Positions 44,381 through 52,241 of a stretch of DNA of 64,000 nucleotides are shown piece after piece. Below the pieces are notes generated by a model. It worked only from the letters and a program-made list of their open reading frames with translations, made no database searches and had not been told where the DNA came from. Position 1 is the stretch's first letter; every line of letters starts with the position of its first letter. The position numbers were made by a program, and so were the translations under genes. The stretch spans positions 62,001 through 126,000 of the forward strand of contig NZ_JASCTH010000013.1 in NCBI RefSeq assembly GCF_030009775.1, given 5' to 3'. This stretch comes from Actinoplanes sandaracinus. GTDB taxonomy: Bacteria; Actinomycetota; Actinomycetes; Mycobacteriales; Micromonosporaceae.

Positions 44381-44547
44381 GACAGTGGAGGTGGCGTTGT
44401 CCGAGGTCGACACCTGTTGCGGGTGTCGGCATTTCAGAGGGCATGTAGTTCCGATGAGGCGGTATCCCCTCGCGTGGCCGCATAGCTGGGAGGCGCTCGG
44501 GTGGCCAGCGGGCGGGGATGGTCATACCGCGTGTCTAGGGTCCTCTC

Positions 44548-45298
<751 letters not shown>

Positions 45299-45423
45299 CC
45301 GGTGGTCGCGGGTCGGTCGGGAGGGGTCGCTCGCCTCGCGGGGGATGCCCGGGTGCTTCTACTGGCCGTACGAGAGAGGGAAGCCCGGCCCGGGAACACC
45401 CGGACCGGGCCGCCGGCAGCAGG

Positions 45424-46527
45424 TCAGGCGGTCCACCTGATGTGGGGGTTGACCTTGCCGCCCCAGTCGAAGACGGCCATGTTGTCCCAGCCGTCGCCGG
45501 TGCCGTTGATGTTCGCCGGGTCCCAGCCGTTGCCCCTGATGGCGTACCAGGTGGGTTCCCAGTAGAAGACGCCGACGGCGCCGGCGTTGCGGGCCGTGTT
45601 CTGCACCCAGGTGAACTGCTGGGCCTGGCCGGCCGAGGTGGCCGGAATGCCGTCGCAGAGCACGGTGCCGGGGATGGAGTTCTTCTCGCTGTCGGCGTCG
45701 GCGGCGGTGAACTGGTAGGCCGTCTCCACGATGATCACCGGCTTGCCGTACCGGGTCCGCACGTCGGTGATCACGTTGTAGAGGTTGGCGAGCGTGCCGT
45801 GCCACATGCAGTAGTACGACAGCGCGGTGATGTCCCAGGTCACGCCGGCCGCTTTGATGCCGTCGTAGAACCAGCGGGCGTTGCTCATGCTGTCCGCGTC
45901 GGCGACGTGGATGATCACCTGGGTGGCGCTGTTGCAGGCCTTCGCCGCGTTGTGGCCCTGCTTGAGCAGCGCGGCGAGCGGGGCGAAGTTGCTGTTGACG
46001 ACCTGCCCGCGGGGCCACAGCATGCCGGTGTTGATCTCGTTGCCGATCTGCACGCTGTCGGGGGTGAGGCCCGCCGACTTGAGGCTGGTGCAGACGTCGT
46101 ACGTGTAGTTGTAGACCGCGGTCTGCAGTTGGGTGAGCGAGTACGAGGCCCACGCGGCCGGCGGGTACTGCTTGCCGGGGTCGGCCCAGGTGTCCGAGTA
46201 GTGGAAGTCGACCATGAGCTTGAGACCCTTGGCCTTGATCGCCCTCGCCTGCTGGAGGACCTTGGCCTTGTTGTTGTAGCCGCTGGCCGGGTTGTTCCAG
46301 ACCCGCAGCCGGGCGTAGTTGACGCCGGCCGTCTTGAGGATGTCGTACGGGTCGGCCTGGGTCCCGGAAGCGTTGTAGTACTTGCCGCCGAGGTCGAGTG
46401 TGCGCTGCAGCGACGACACGTCGGCGCCGCGCATGGTGAGGGAGGCGGCCTGTGCGGGGGCGGGGGATGCCATCAGCGCGACCGCGAGGATCGCGGCCGA
46501 GAAGGCGGCTCGGAGGGACGGTTTCAT
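45424..46527 (-). CDS. Secreted arabinogalactan endo-beta-1,4-galactanase, GH53
   Basis: This 367-residue enzyme cuts beta-1,4-galactan, the side chain of pectin, outside the cell. A signal peptide (MKPSLRAAFSAAILAVALMA to about residue 27) precedes the GH53 barrel. TMRGADVSSLQ begins the domain, ARLRVWNNPASGYN and KLMVDFHYSDTWADPGKQ are the hallmark strands, and VQIGNEINTGMLWP holds the acid Glu; the nucleophile Glu is in KPVIIVETAYQFT. The ATG has a GAAGGAG ribosome site. It lies 62 bp downstream of a second, clearly homologous GH53 gene and ends the galactan operon. Confidence 0.94.
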   Translation of the reverse strand: MKPSLRAAFSAAILAVALMASPAPAQAASLTMRGADVSSLQRTLDLGGKYYNASGTQADPYDILKTAGVNYARLRVWNNPASGYNNKAKVLQQARAIKAKGLKLMVDFHYSDTWADPGKQYPPAAWASYSLTQLQTAVYNYTYDVCTSLKSAGLTPDSVQIGNEINTGMLWPRGQVVNSNFAPLAALLKQGHNAAKACNSATQVIIHVADADSMSNARWFYDGIKAAGVTWDITALSYYCMWHGTLANLYNVITDVRTRYGKPVIIVETAYQFTAADADSEKNSIPGTVLCDGIPATSAGQAQQFTWVQNTARNAGAVGVFYWEPTWYAIRGNGWDPANINGTGDGWDNMAVFDWGGKVNPHIRWTA

Positions 46528-46588
46528 GGCGCTCCTTCAGTGACGAGGAACGGTGTGGGGGATTTCCTCGCGGCGGGCCGCGAAGCCT

Positions 46589-47686
46589 CTAACGGCGCCA
46601 GCGGATGTACGGGTTGACGCGCCCGCCATCGTCGAAGGTCGCCATGTTCTCCCAGGCGTTGCCGGAGTTCTCGATGTCCTCGGTGTCCCACCCGTTGCCG
46701 TCGACGGCCGTCCAGGTGGGTTCCCAGTAGAAGACGCCGATCGCGCCGGCGGTCCGGGCGGTGTCCTGCACGGCGGTGAACGCCTGTGCCTGGCCCTGCC
46801 GCGTGGCGGGGATCCCGTCGCAGGGGGCGGCGGACAGCATGATGTTCTCGAGGTGGTCGTAGTTCTCGGTGGTGTACGGGTACGCCGTCTCCGCGATCAC
46901 CACCGGCTTGCCGTAACGGGTCTTGACGTCACCGATGACCGTGGCGAGGTTGGCCAGCGAGCCGTGCCACATGCAGTAGTAGGACAGGGCGGTGATGTCC
47001 CACTTCGTGCCGGCCGCGGTGATCCCGGCGTAGAACCAGTGCGCCGCCTCGATGTTGCCGGCGAGCGCGGTGTGCACCATGACCTGGGTCTTCCGGCTGC
47101 ACGCCTTGGTCGCGCCGTAACCGGCGTTCAGCAGTCTCGCCAGCGGCCCGAAGTCGCTGTTGGTCACGTGTCCGGTCGGCCACAGCATCCCGACGTTGAT
47201 CTCGTTGCCGATCTGCACGCTGTCCGGTGTGGTGCCCTGCTTCTTCAGGCTGGCGCAGACGTCGTACGTGTAGTCGTAGACGTCCTTCTCGAGCTGGGCG
47301 AGCGAGTGCCCCTCCCACGCCTTCGGGATGAACTGCTTGCCCGGGTCGGCCCAGGTGTCCGAGTAGTGGAAGTCGATCAGCAGCTTCATGCCGCGCGCCT
47401 TGGCCGCCCGCGCCTGCTGCAGCACCTTCTCCTTGTTGGAGTAGCCGCTGGCCGGGTCGTTCCAGATGCGCAGCCGGACGTAGTTGACGCCGGCCTGTTC
47501 GAGGATGTCGTAGGGGTTGTCCCGGCGGCCGCGGGCGTCGTAGAACTTCTGGCCGAGTTCCTGGGACCGCTGCAGCGTCGACACGTCGGCGCCGCGCATG
47601 GTCAGGCCCTGGGGGCGGGCCTGGGCGGGGGCGGGGGAGAGGGTGACCGCGAGGACCGCGGCGACGAGGAGGGGCAGCTTTCTCAT
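46589..47686 (-). CDS. Secreted arabinogalactan endo-beta-1,4-galactanase, GH53 (paralogue)
   Basis: This 365-residue enzyme is homologous to the downstream GH53 galactanase along its whole length. Its signal peptide is MRKLPLLVAAVLAVTLSPAPA; the domain begins TMRGADVSTLQ, and the acid Glu is in VQIGNEINVGMLWP and the nucleophile Glu in KPVVIAETAYPYT. The ATG at 47686 has an AAGGAG ribosome site; an in-frame ATG further upstream would cross the hairpin and is not used. The pair probably arose by tandem duplication and may differ in preferred chain length. A hairpin separates it from the upstream repressor gene. Confidence 0.94.
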   Translation of the reverse strand: MRKLPLLVAAVLAVTLSPAPAQARPQGLTMRGADVSTLQRSQELGQKFYDARGRRDNPYDILEQAGVNYVRLRIWNDPASGYSNKEKVLQQARAAKARGMKLLIDFHYSDTWADPGKQFIPKAWEGHSLAQLEKDVYDYTYDVCASLKKQGTTPDSVQIGNEINVGMLWPTGHVTNSDFGPLARLLNAGYGATKACSRKTQVMVHTALAGNIEAAHWFYAGITAAGTKWDITALSYYCMWHGSLANLATVIGDVKTRYGKPVVIAETAYPYTTENYDHLENIMLSAAPCDGIPATRQGQAQAFTAVQDTARTAGAIGVFYWEPTWTAVDGNGWDTEDIENSGNAWENMATFDDGGRVNPYIRWRR

Positions 47687-47738
47687 GACACTCCTTTGTG
47701 GTCTTCCGTGACAAAAGGGGCGCTCTGAAATGCGGGGG

Positions 47739-47771
47739 CCGGCCTTGATCAAGGGGGGTTATCAAGGCCGG
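47739..47771 (-). terminator. Hairpin between repressor gene and galactanases
   Basis: CCGGCCTTGAT and ATCAAGGCCGG form a perfect 11-bp stem with an 11-nt loop. It would reduce read-through from the transporter-repressor part into the two galactanase genes. Confidence 0.65.
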
Positions 47772-47791
47772 TCCCTTCCGGGGGGCCGCAT

Positions 47792-48820
47792 TCAAGCGGG
47801 GGAGCTGCCTCGCACGACGAGGCTGGTGGGCACGGTGATGGAGAGCGGGGTACGCCCGGCGATCACATCCGTGAGCAGCCGGACCATCTCGTCGCTGATC
47901 CGCTCCAGCGGGTGACGGACCGTGGTGAGCGGTGGTTCGGTGGTGGCCGCCAGCCCGGAGTCGTCGAAGCCGACGACCCGTACGTCGCCGGGCACCTCGC
48001 GCCCGGCCTCGCGCAGCACCGGAAGGGCGGCCGCGGCCATCGCGTCGGACGCGGCGAACACCGCGTCCACATCCGGCGCCCGGTCGAGCAGTGTGCGCAT
48101 GCCGGCCGCGCCGCTCTCCCGGCTCCAGTCGCCGTGCACGACGTAGTCCGGGTCGACCGTGATCCCGGCGGCCGTCAGCGCGTCGGTGTAACCGCGTAGC
48201 CGGTACACCCCGCCGAAGGTGTCCTGCGGTCCGGTGATCGTGGCGATCCGCCGGCACCCCTGGGCGAGCAGGTGCTCCACCGCCGACCGGCCGCCGCCCC
48301 AGTCGTCGGCCGACACCGAGCTGATCGTGTCCTCGAAGCCGAGCACCTGCCCGCAGGCCACGATCGGCACCTCGGCCTGCACCAGCTGCCGCAGCAGCGG
48401 GTCGCCGGAGTGCGGCGACACCAGCAGCACCCCGTCGACGTGACCGCCGGAGAGGTACGCGACGGCCCGGCTCCGCTCCACCGGGGTCGACGCGATCATC
48501 AGGATCAGCGTCAGTTCCCGGTCGGAGAGCGCCTGCGCCACCCCGCGCAGCAGCACCGAGAAGTTCGGGTCCTCGAAGAGCAGGTGCTGCGGCTCGGTGA
48601 GCAGGAACGCGATCGAGCCGGACTTCCCGGTGGCCAGGGAGCGCGCGTGCGGGTTCGCGGTGTACCCGGTCCGGGAGATGGCGTCGCGGACCGCCTTGAC
48701 GGATTCGGGGCTGACCCAGTCGCGGCCGTTGAGCACCCGGGAAACCGTCGCGTAGGACACCCCGGCCTCGCGAGCGACGTCGCGGATGGTGGGGCGTTTG
48801 CGCGACACGTTCGGGATCAT
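47792..48820 (-). CDS. LacI-family repressor of the galactan locus
   Basis: This 342-residue regulator has a LacI helix-turn-helix at residues about 12-35 (TIRDVAREAGVSYATVSRVLNG) and an effector domain ending in DVRVVGFDDSGLAATTEPPLTTVRHP. Its start lies 2 bp from the stop of the second permease gene, so it is part of the transporter operon and is probably autoregulated. The two identical palindromes before the binding protein and beta-galactosidase genes are its likely targets. It parallels GanR of the Bacillus galactan operon by context only; the inducer is probably galactobiose or galactose. Confidence 0.9.
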   Translation of the reverse strand: MIPNVSRKRPTIRDVAREAGVSYATVSRVLNGRDWVSPESVKAVRDAISRTGYTANPHARSLATGKSGSIAFLLTEPQHLLFEDPNFSVLLRGVAQALSDRELTLILMIASTPVERSRAVAYLSGGHVDGVLLVSPHSGDPLLRQLVQAEVPIVACGQVLGFEDTISSVSADDWGGGRSAVEHLLAQGCRRIATITGPQDTFGGVYRLRGYTDALTAAGITVDPDYVVHGDWSRESGAAGMRTLLDRAPDVDAVFAASDAMAAAALPVLREAGREVPGDVRVVGFDDSGLAATTEPPLTTVRHPLERISDEMVRLLTDVIAGRTPLSITVPTSLVVRGSSPA

Positions 48821-48822
48821 AG

Positions 48823-49668
48823 CTACGCCTTCACGCCGCCGGCGGCCAGGTCGACCTGCCAGTAGCGCTGGAGTGTGAGGAACAGGGCGATCAGCGGGAC
48901 GATCGACACCAGCGCGCCGGTGACCACCGCGGTGTACATCGACGGCTGGTTGGCGCCCTGGTTGAGCAGACCGTTCAGGCCGACCGTGATCGGATACAAC
49001 CTATCGTTGCCGAGCATGATGTAGGGCAGCATGAAGTTGTTCCAGATCGCTACGAACTGGAACAGGAAGACGGTCACCAGACCGGTACGCATCATCGGCA
49101 GCACCACCGTGCCGAAGGTCCGCCAGTCGCCGGCGCCGTCGATCCGGGACGCCTCCAGGATCTCGGTGGGCACCGACGCGGCCGCGAAGATCCGGGCCAG
49201 ATAGATGCCGTACGGGCTGATGAAGCTGGGCAGCAGCACCGCCCAGTAGGTGTTGGTCATGCCGACCTCGGCCAGCAGCAGGTACTGCGGGATGGCCAGG
49301 ATGACGCCGGGCACCAGGACGCCGGCCAGGATCAGGTTGAAGACCAGGCTCTTGCCGCGGAACTCGAACTTGGCCAGGGCGTACCCGGCCATCGCCGAGA
49401 TCAGCGTGGAGGCGGCCGCGCCCACCCCGGCGTAGAGGGCGGTGTTCGCCATCCACCGCCAGTAGAGCCCGTCGCGGTAGTTGTTCAGGTCGACGATGTT
49501 GTCCAGCAGGTGGGTGCTCGGCGCCAGGGTGAACGTCGAGAACAGCTCGCCGATGCTCTTCGACGAGGCGATGAGCACCCAGAGGACCGGGAGCAGGCAG
49601 TATGCGGCGCCCAGGAGCAGCAGGGTCGTGGCGAGGGGACTGCGCTTCTGAGCCGACAGAACAGACAT
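48823..49668 (-). CDS. CUT1 sugar ABC transporter permease (MalG type)
   Basis: This 281-residue permease has six transmembrane segments and the EAA loop EASRIDGAGDWRTFGTVVLP, which docks to the ATPase. It belongs to the MalG group of carbohydrate uptake transporters. It starts 1 bp after the MalF-type permease gene, so the pair is made together. No ATPase gene is in the locus; CUT1 systems of actinomycetes often share one multi-sugar ATPase (MsiK) encoded elsewhere. Galacto-oligosaccharide uptake is inferred from the galactanases and beta-galactosidase. Confidence 0.93.
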   Translation of the reverse strand: MSVLSAQKRSPLATTLLLLGAAYCLLPVLWVLIASSKSIGELFSTFTLAPSTHLLDNIVDLNNYRDGLYWRWMANTALYAGVGAAASTLISAMAGYALAKFEFRGKSLVFNLILAGVLVPGVILAIPQYLLLAEVGMTNTYWAVLLPSFISPYGIYLARIFAAASVPTEILEASRIDGAGDWRTFGTVVLPMMRTGLVTVFLFQFVAIWNNFMLPYIMLGNDRLYPITVGLNGLLNQGANQPSMYTAVVTGALVSIVPLIALFLTLQRYWQVDLAAGGVKA

Positions 49669-49669
49669 G

Positions 49670-50659
49670 TCAGTCCTCCTGGTTGAAGGCCCGGCGCCCG
49701 ACGAGCTTGAGGAAGCCGAAGGACAGGATGAACGTGGCGAGCGCGATGATCACCGAGGTGGCCGCGGCGGCGTAGATGTCGTTGCGGGTGAACGCGTCCC
49801 GGTAGACCTTCATCAGCGGCGTCCACGTCGTCGAGATGGTGTTGGCCAGCGGGCGCAGCGTCATCGGCTCGGCGAACACCTGCAGCGTGGCGATCAGTGA
49901 GAAGACGAAGGTCATCACCAGCGACGGCATCACGATCGGGATCTTGATGCGCCAGGCGATCGCGATCTCCGAGGCGCCGTCGATCCGGGCCGACTCGTAG
50001 AGGCTGGTCGGCACGGCCCGCAGCGCGGTGTAGATGACGATCATGTTGAAGCCGGTGCCGCCCCAGACCGCGATGTTCGCGACCGCCCACAGGGTGAGGT
50101 CGCTGGAGAGCAGGTTCGGCGCGGTGAAGCCGACAGCTTCGACGACGTCGGTGATCGGGCTGACCCGGGGCAGGTAGAGGAAGCCCCAGAGCAGCGACGC
50201 GACCACGGCCGGCACCGCGTACGGCAGGAAGATGGAGATGCGGGCGAACTTGCTGACCGCCTCACGGGTCCGGTTAGCGTCCAGCAGCAGGGCCATCAGC
50301 AGGGCGAGGCCGAGCATGGTGGGGACAACGATCAGGCCGTACGCGCCGACGCGTCCCACGCTCGGCAGGAAGTCCGGGTCGGACAGCGACCGGGCGTAGT
50401 TCTCCAGCCCGGCCCAGACCTCGGTGCGGGCCTTGGAGCCCAGCCCGAGGCCGCTGACCTGGACCTTGCGCAGGCTCAGGTAGCCGGCATAGAAGATCGG
50501 CGCGGCCAGGAACGCGGTGAACAGGATCAGGGCGGGAGCGAGGAAGGCGTACGGGGTTCCCGCGCGCCGTGCCGGCCGGCGGCGTGTCGCGGTCACGGGT
50601 GTGGCGGTCCTCCGGGGTGCGGCTGTGGTGCTGGGCTCGACTTCGGTGCTCTGCGACAT
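49670..50659 (-). CDS. CUT1 sugar ABC transporter permease (MalF type)
   Basis: This 329-residue permease has an N-terminal cytoplasmic stretch (ATRRRPARRAGTPYAFLAPA) and six transmembrane segments; the EAA loop is ESARIDGASEIAIAWRIKIP. The ATG at 50659 has an AAGGAGAG ribosome site; the same frame is open further upstream across the binding-protein gene, but that is an antisense-like artefact of the high GC and not part of the protein. It lies 60 bp after the binding protein gene and 1 bp before the second permease. Confidence 0.92.
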   Translation of the reverse strand: MSQSTEVEPSTTAAPRRTATPVTATRRRPARRAGTPYAFLAPALILFTAFLAAPIFYAGYLSLRKVQVSGLGLGSKARTEVWAGLENYARSLSDPDFLPSVGRVGAYGLIVVPTMLGLALLMALLLDANRTREAVSKFARISIFLPYAVPAVVASLLWGFLYLPRVSPITDVVEAVGFTAPNLLSSDLTLWAVANIAVWGGTGFNMIVIYTALRAVPTSLYESARIDGASEIAIAWRIKIPIVMPSLVMTFVFSLIATLQVFAEPMTLRPLANTISTTWTPLMKVYRDAFTRNDIYAAAATSVIIALATFILSFGFLKLVGRRAFNQED

Positions 50660-50718
50660 CGCCGACTCTCCTTTCGAAGAAGCGCTCCGGGCGGGGACGG
50701 TCCGCCCGGAGACTCTTC

Positions 50719-52032
50719 TCATCCAGCGACGGTGAACCCGGCGTTCTTCAGGTCGTCGACGGTGGTCTTCTGGATGGTGGCGAGCGACTCGGTGAAGGCG
50801 GCCGCCTTCTTCGACTCGGCGGCCTTGCCGAAGGCGTCGTTGAACGCGCTGTAGGCGACGTTCACGTTCGGGCCGTAGGTGAACGGCGCCAGAGTCTTCG
50901 AGGCCTCGCCCGCGATGGTGTAGTAGTCCGGCTGGTCCGCGAAGAAGGAGGGCGGGCTGGTCAGAGCGCTGGTGGCGTCGTTGGCGGCCGGGTAGACGAA
51001 GGCCTCGGTAGCGAGCAGCCTCAGGGCCTCGGCGTCGCTGTTCAGCCAGGCCACGAATTGGGCGGCCTGCTTCTTGTGCTTCGACTGGGTCGTCACGCTG
51101 GTGGCCGAACCGCCCCAGGCGCCGGTCTTGGGTGCGGCGGCGTCCCACTGCGGCATGGGAGCGGCCTTCCACTTGCCCAAGGTGTCCTTCGCGGAGCCGT
51201 CCAGGACGCCCGGTGCCCACACGGCACTGACCCAGCCGACCTGCGTGCCGTCGTTGAGGGCGGCGTTCCACTCCGGGGTGTACATCGGCTTGTTGTCGAC
51301 GACGCCCTTCTCGACCAGTCCACCCCAGTACGCCGCGACCTTCTGCGTGGCGGCGTCGTTGATGTCGACCGTCCAGGCGTCGCCCTTCACGCCCCACCAG
51401 GAGGCGCCGGCCTGCTGGGCGAGACCGGTGAACAGGCCCGCGTCGGTTGCCGAGAACGTGCCCAGGTACTGCTTCGGGTTCGCCTGGTGGATCTTCTCGG
51501 CGGCGGCCGCGTAGTCGTCCCAGGTCTTCGGGGCCCGCAGGCCATTCTGCTCGAAGACGTCGGAGCGGTAGAAGAACATCAGCGGGCCGGAGTCCTGCGG
51601 GACGCCGTAGACCGCCTCCGAGCCGAGGGTGACGCCGTTCCACGTACCGGCCGGGAATTTGCCCTTGACCGAGCCGACCTCGGCGGCGATGTCGGCCAGC
51701 GCGTCCGAGGAGACCAGGGTGGGGATCTTCTGGTACTCGGCCTGCATGATGTCCGGCGCGCCGGAACCCGCCTTGACCGCGGTCAGCAGCTTGGTGACGG
51801 CCGCGTCTCCGCCGTCCTGCTTGTTGACCGTGATCTGGATGTTCGGGTTCTTGGAGTTCCAGGCCGCGACGACCTTGTCCATGTTGGGGGTCCAGGACCA
51901 GTAGGTCAGCTCGACCTTCTCGGCGGGATCCGTAGCGCCCTTCGAGGAATCGGAGCTGCTGCTGCAGGCGGTGCCGGTGAACAAGGCCGCTGCGGTGAGA
52001 GCCGCCATCAACGGTGCGAATTTGGTCTTCAT
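50719..52032 (-). CDS. CUT1 oligosaccharide-binding lipoprotein
   Basis: This 437-residue protein has a lipoprotein signal (MKTKFAPLMAALTAAALFTG with TAC as the lipidated cysteine) and the extracellular solute-binding family 1 fold. VELTYWSWTPNMDKVVAAWN, APDIMQAEYQKIPTL, VYGVPQDSGPLMFFYRSDVFE and KKQAAQFVAWLNSD are typical. It should bind galacto-oligosaccharides released by the secreted galactanases and deliver them to the two permeases. It opens the leftward operon and is divergent from the beta-galactosidase gene across a 209-bp region with two identical operators. Confidence 0.93.
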   Translation of the reverse strand: MKTKFAPLMAALTAAALFTGTACSSSSDSSKGATDPAEKVELTYWSWTPNMDKVVAAWNSKNPNIQITVNKQDGGDAAVTKLLTAVKAGSGAPDIMQAEYQKIPTLVSSDALADIAAEVGSVKGKFPAGTWNGVTLGSEAVYGVPQDSGPLMFFYRSDVFEQNGLRAPKTWDDYAAAAEKIHQANPKQYLGTFSATDAGLFTGLAQQAGASWWGVKGDAWTVDINDAATQKVAAYWGGLVEKGVVDNKPMYTPEWNAALNDGTQVGWVSAVWAPGVLDGSAKDTLGKWKAAPMPQWDAAAPKTGAWGGSATSVTTQSKHKKQAAQFVAWLNSDAEALRLLATEAFVYPAANDATSALTSPPSFFADQPDYYTIAGEASKTLAPFTYGPNVNVAYSAFNDAFGKAAESKKAAAFTESLATIQKTTVDDLKNAGFTVAG

Positions 52033-52113
52033 CGATCCTCCTTGATCGGCTTGGACGGGAACGCCGAAGCCGGGACGGACGCTGTGCCGGAAGCGTGTCG
52101 CTCAGCACAGCTC

Positions 52114-52130
52114 CTGTGACCGGTTACAGT
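52114..52130. promoter_or_regulatory. Operator copy 1 in the galactan divergent promoter
   Basis: CTGTGACCGGTTACAGT is a near-perfect palindrome of LacI type with a CG centre, 82 bp before the binding-protein start. An identical copy lies 90 bp away. Confidence 0.75.
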
Positions 52131-52203
52131 GCTGGTGTTACGGCGTTGTGTCAAGCCCTTGCGTCTGACCCGTTACGCCTGTGTATCGTTCGGGCTCGCC
52201 GGC

Positions 52204-52220
52204 CTGTGACCGGTTACAGT
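52204..52220. promoter_or_regulatory. Operator copy 2 in the galactan divergent promoter
   Basis: The second identical CTGTGACCGGTTACAGT lies 22 bp before the beta-galactosidase start. A weaker related sequence is between the two copies (about 52164-52178). The pair probably controls both directions and might allow looping. Confidence 0.75.
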
Positions 52221-52241
52221 CAAGTCGCAAGGAGCTGATCC

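Noticed and set aside
44145-44525. Minus-strand ORF encoding repeats of RGVAW
   Set aside because: It is produced by the CCACG tract and has no supporting ribosome site or domain.
49670-52108. A frame that appears to fuse a second protein to the MalF-type permease (812 codons)
   Set aside because: The extra N-terminal part overlaps the binding-protein gene in another frame and is not protein-like. The permease has its own start and ribosome site at 50659.
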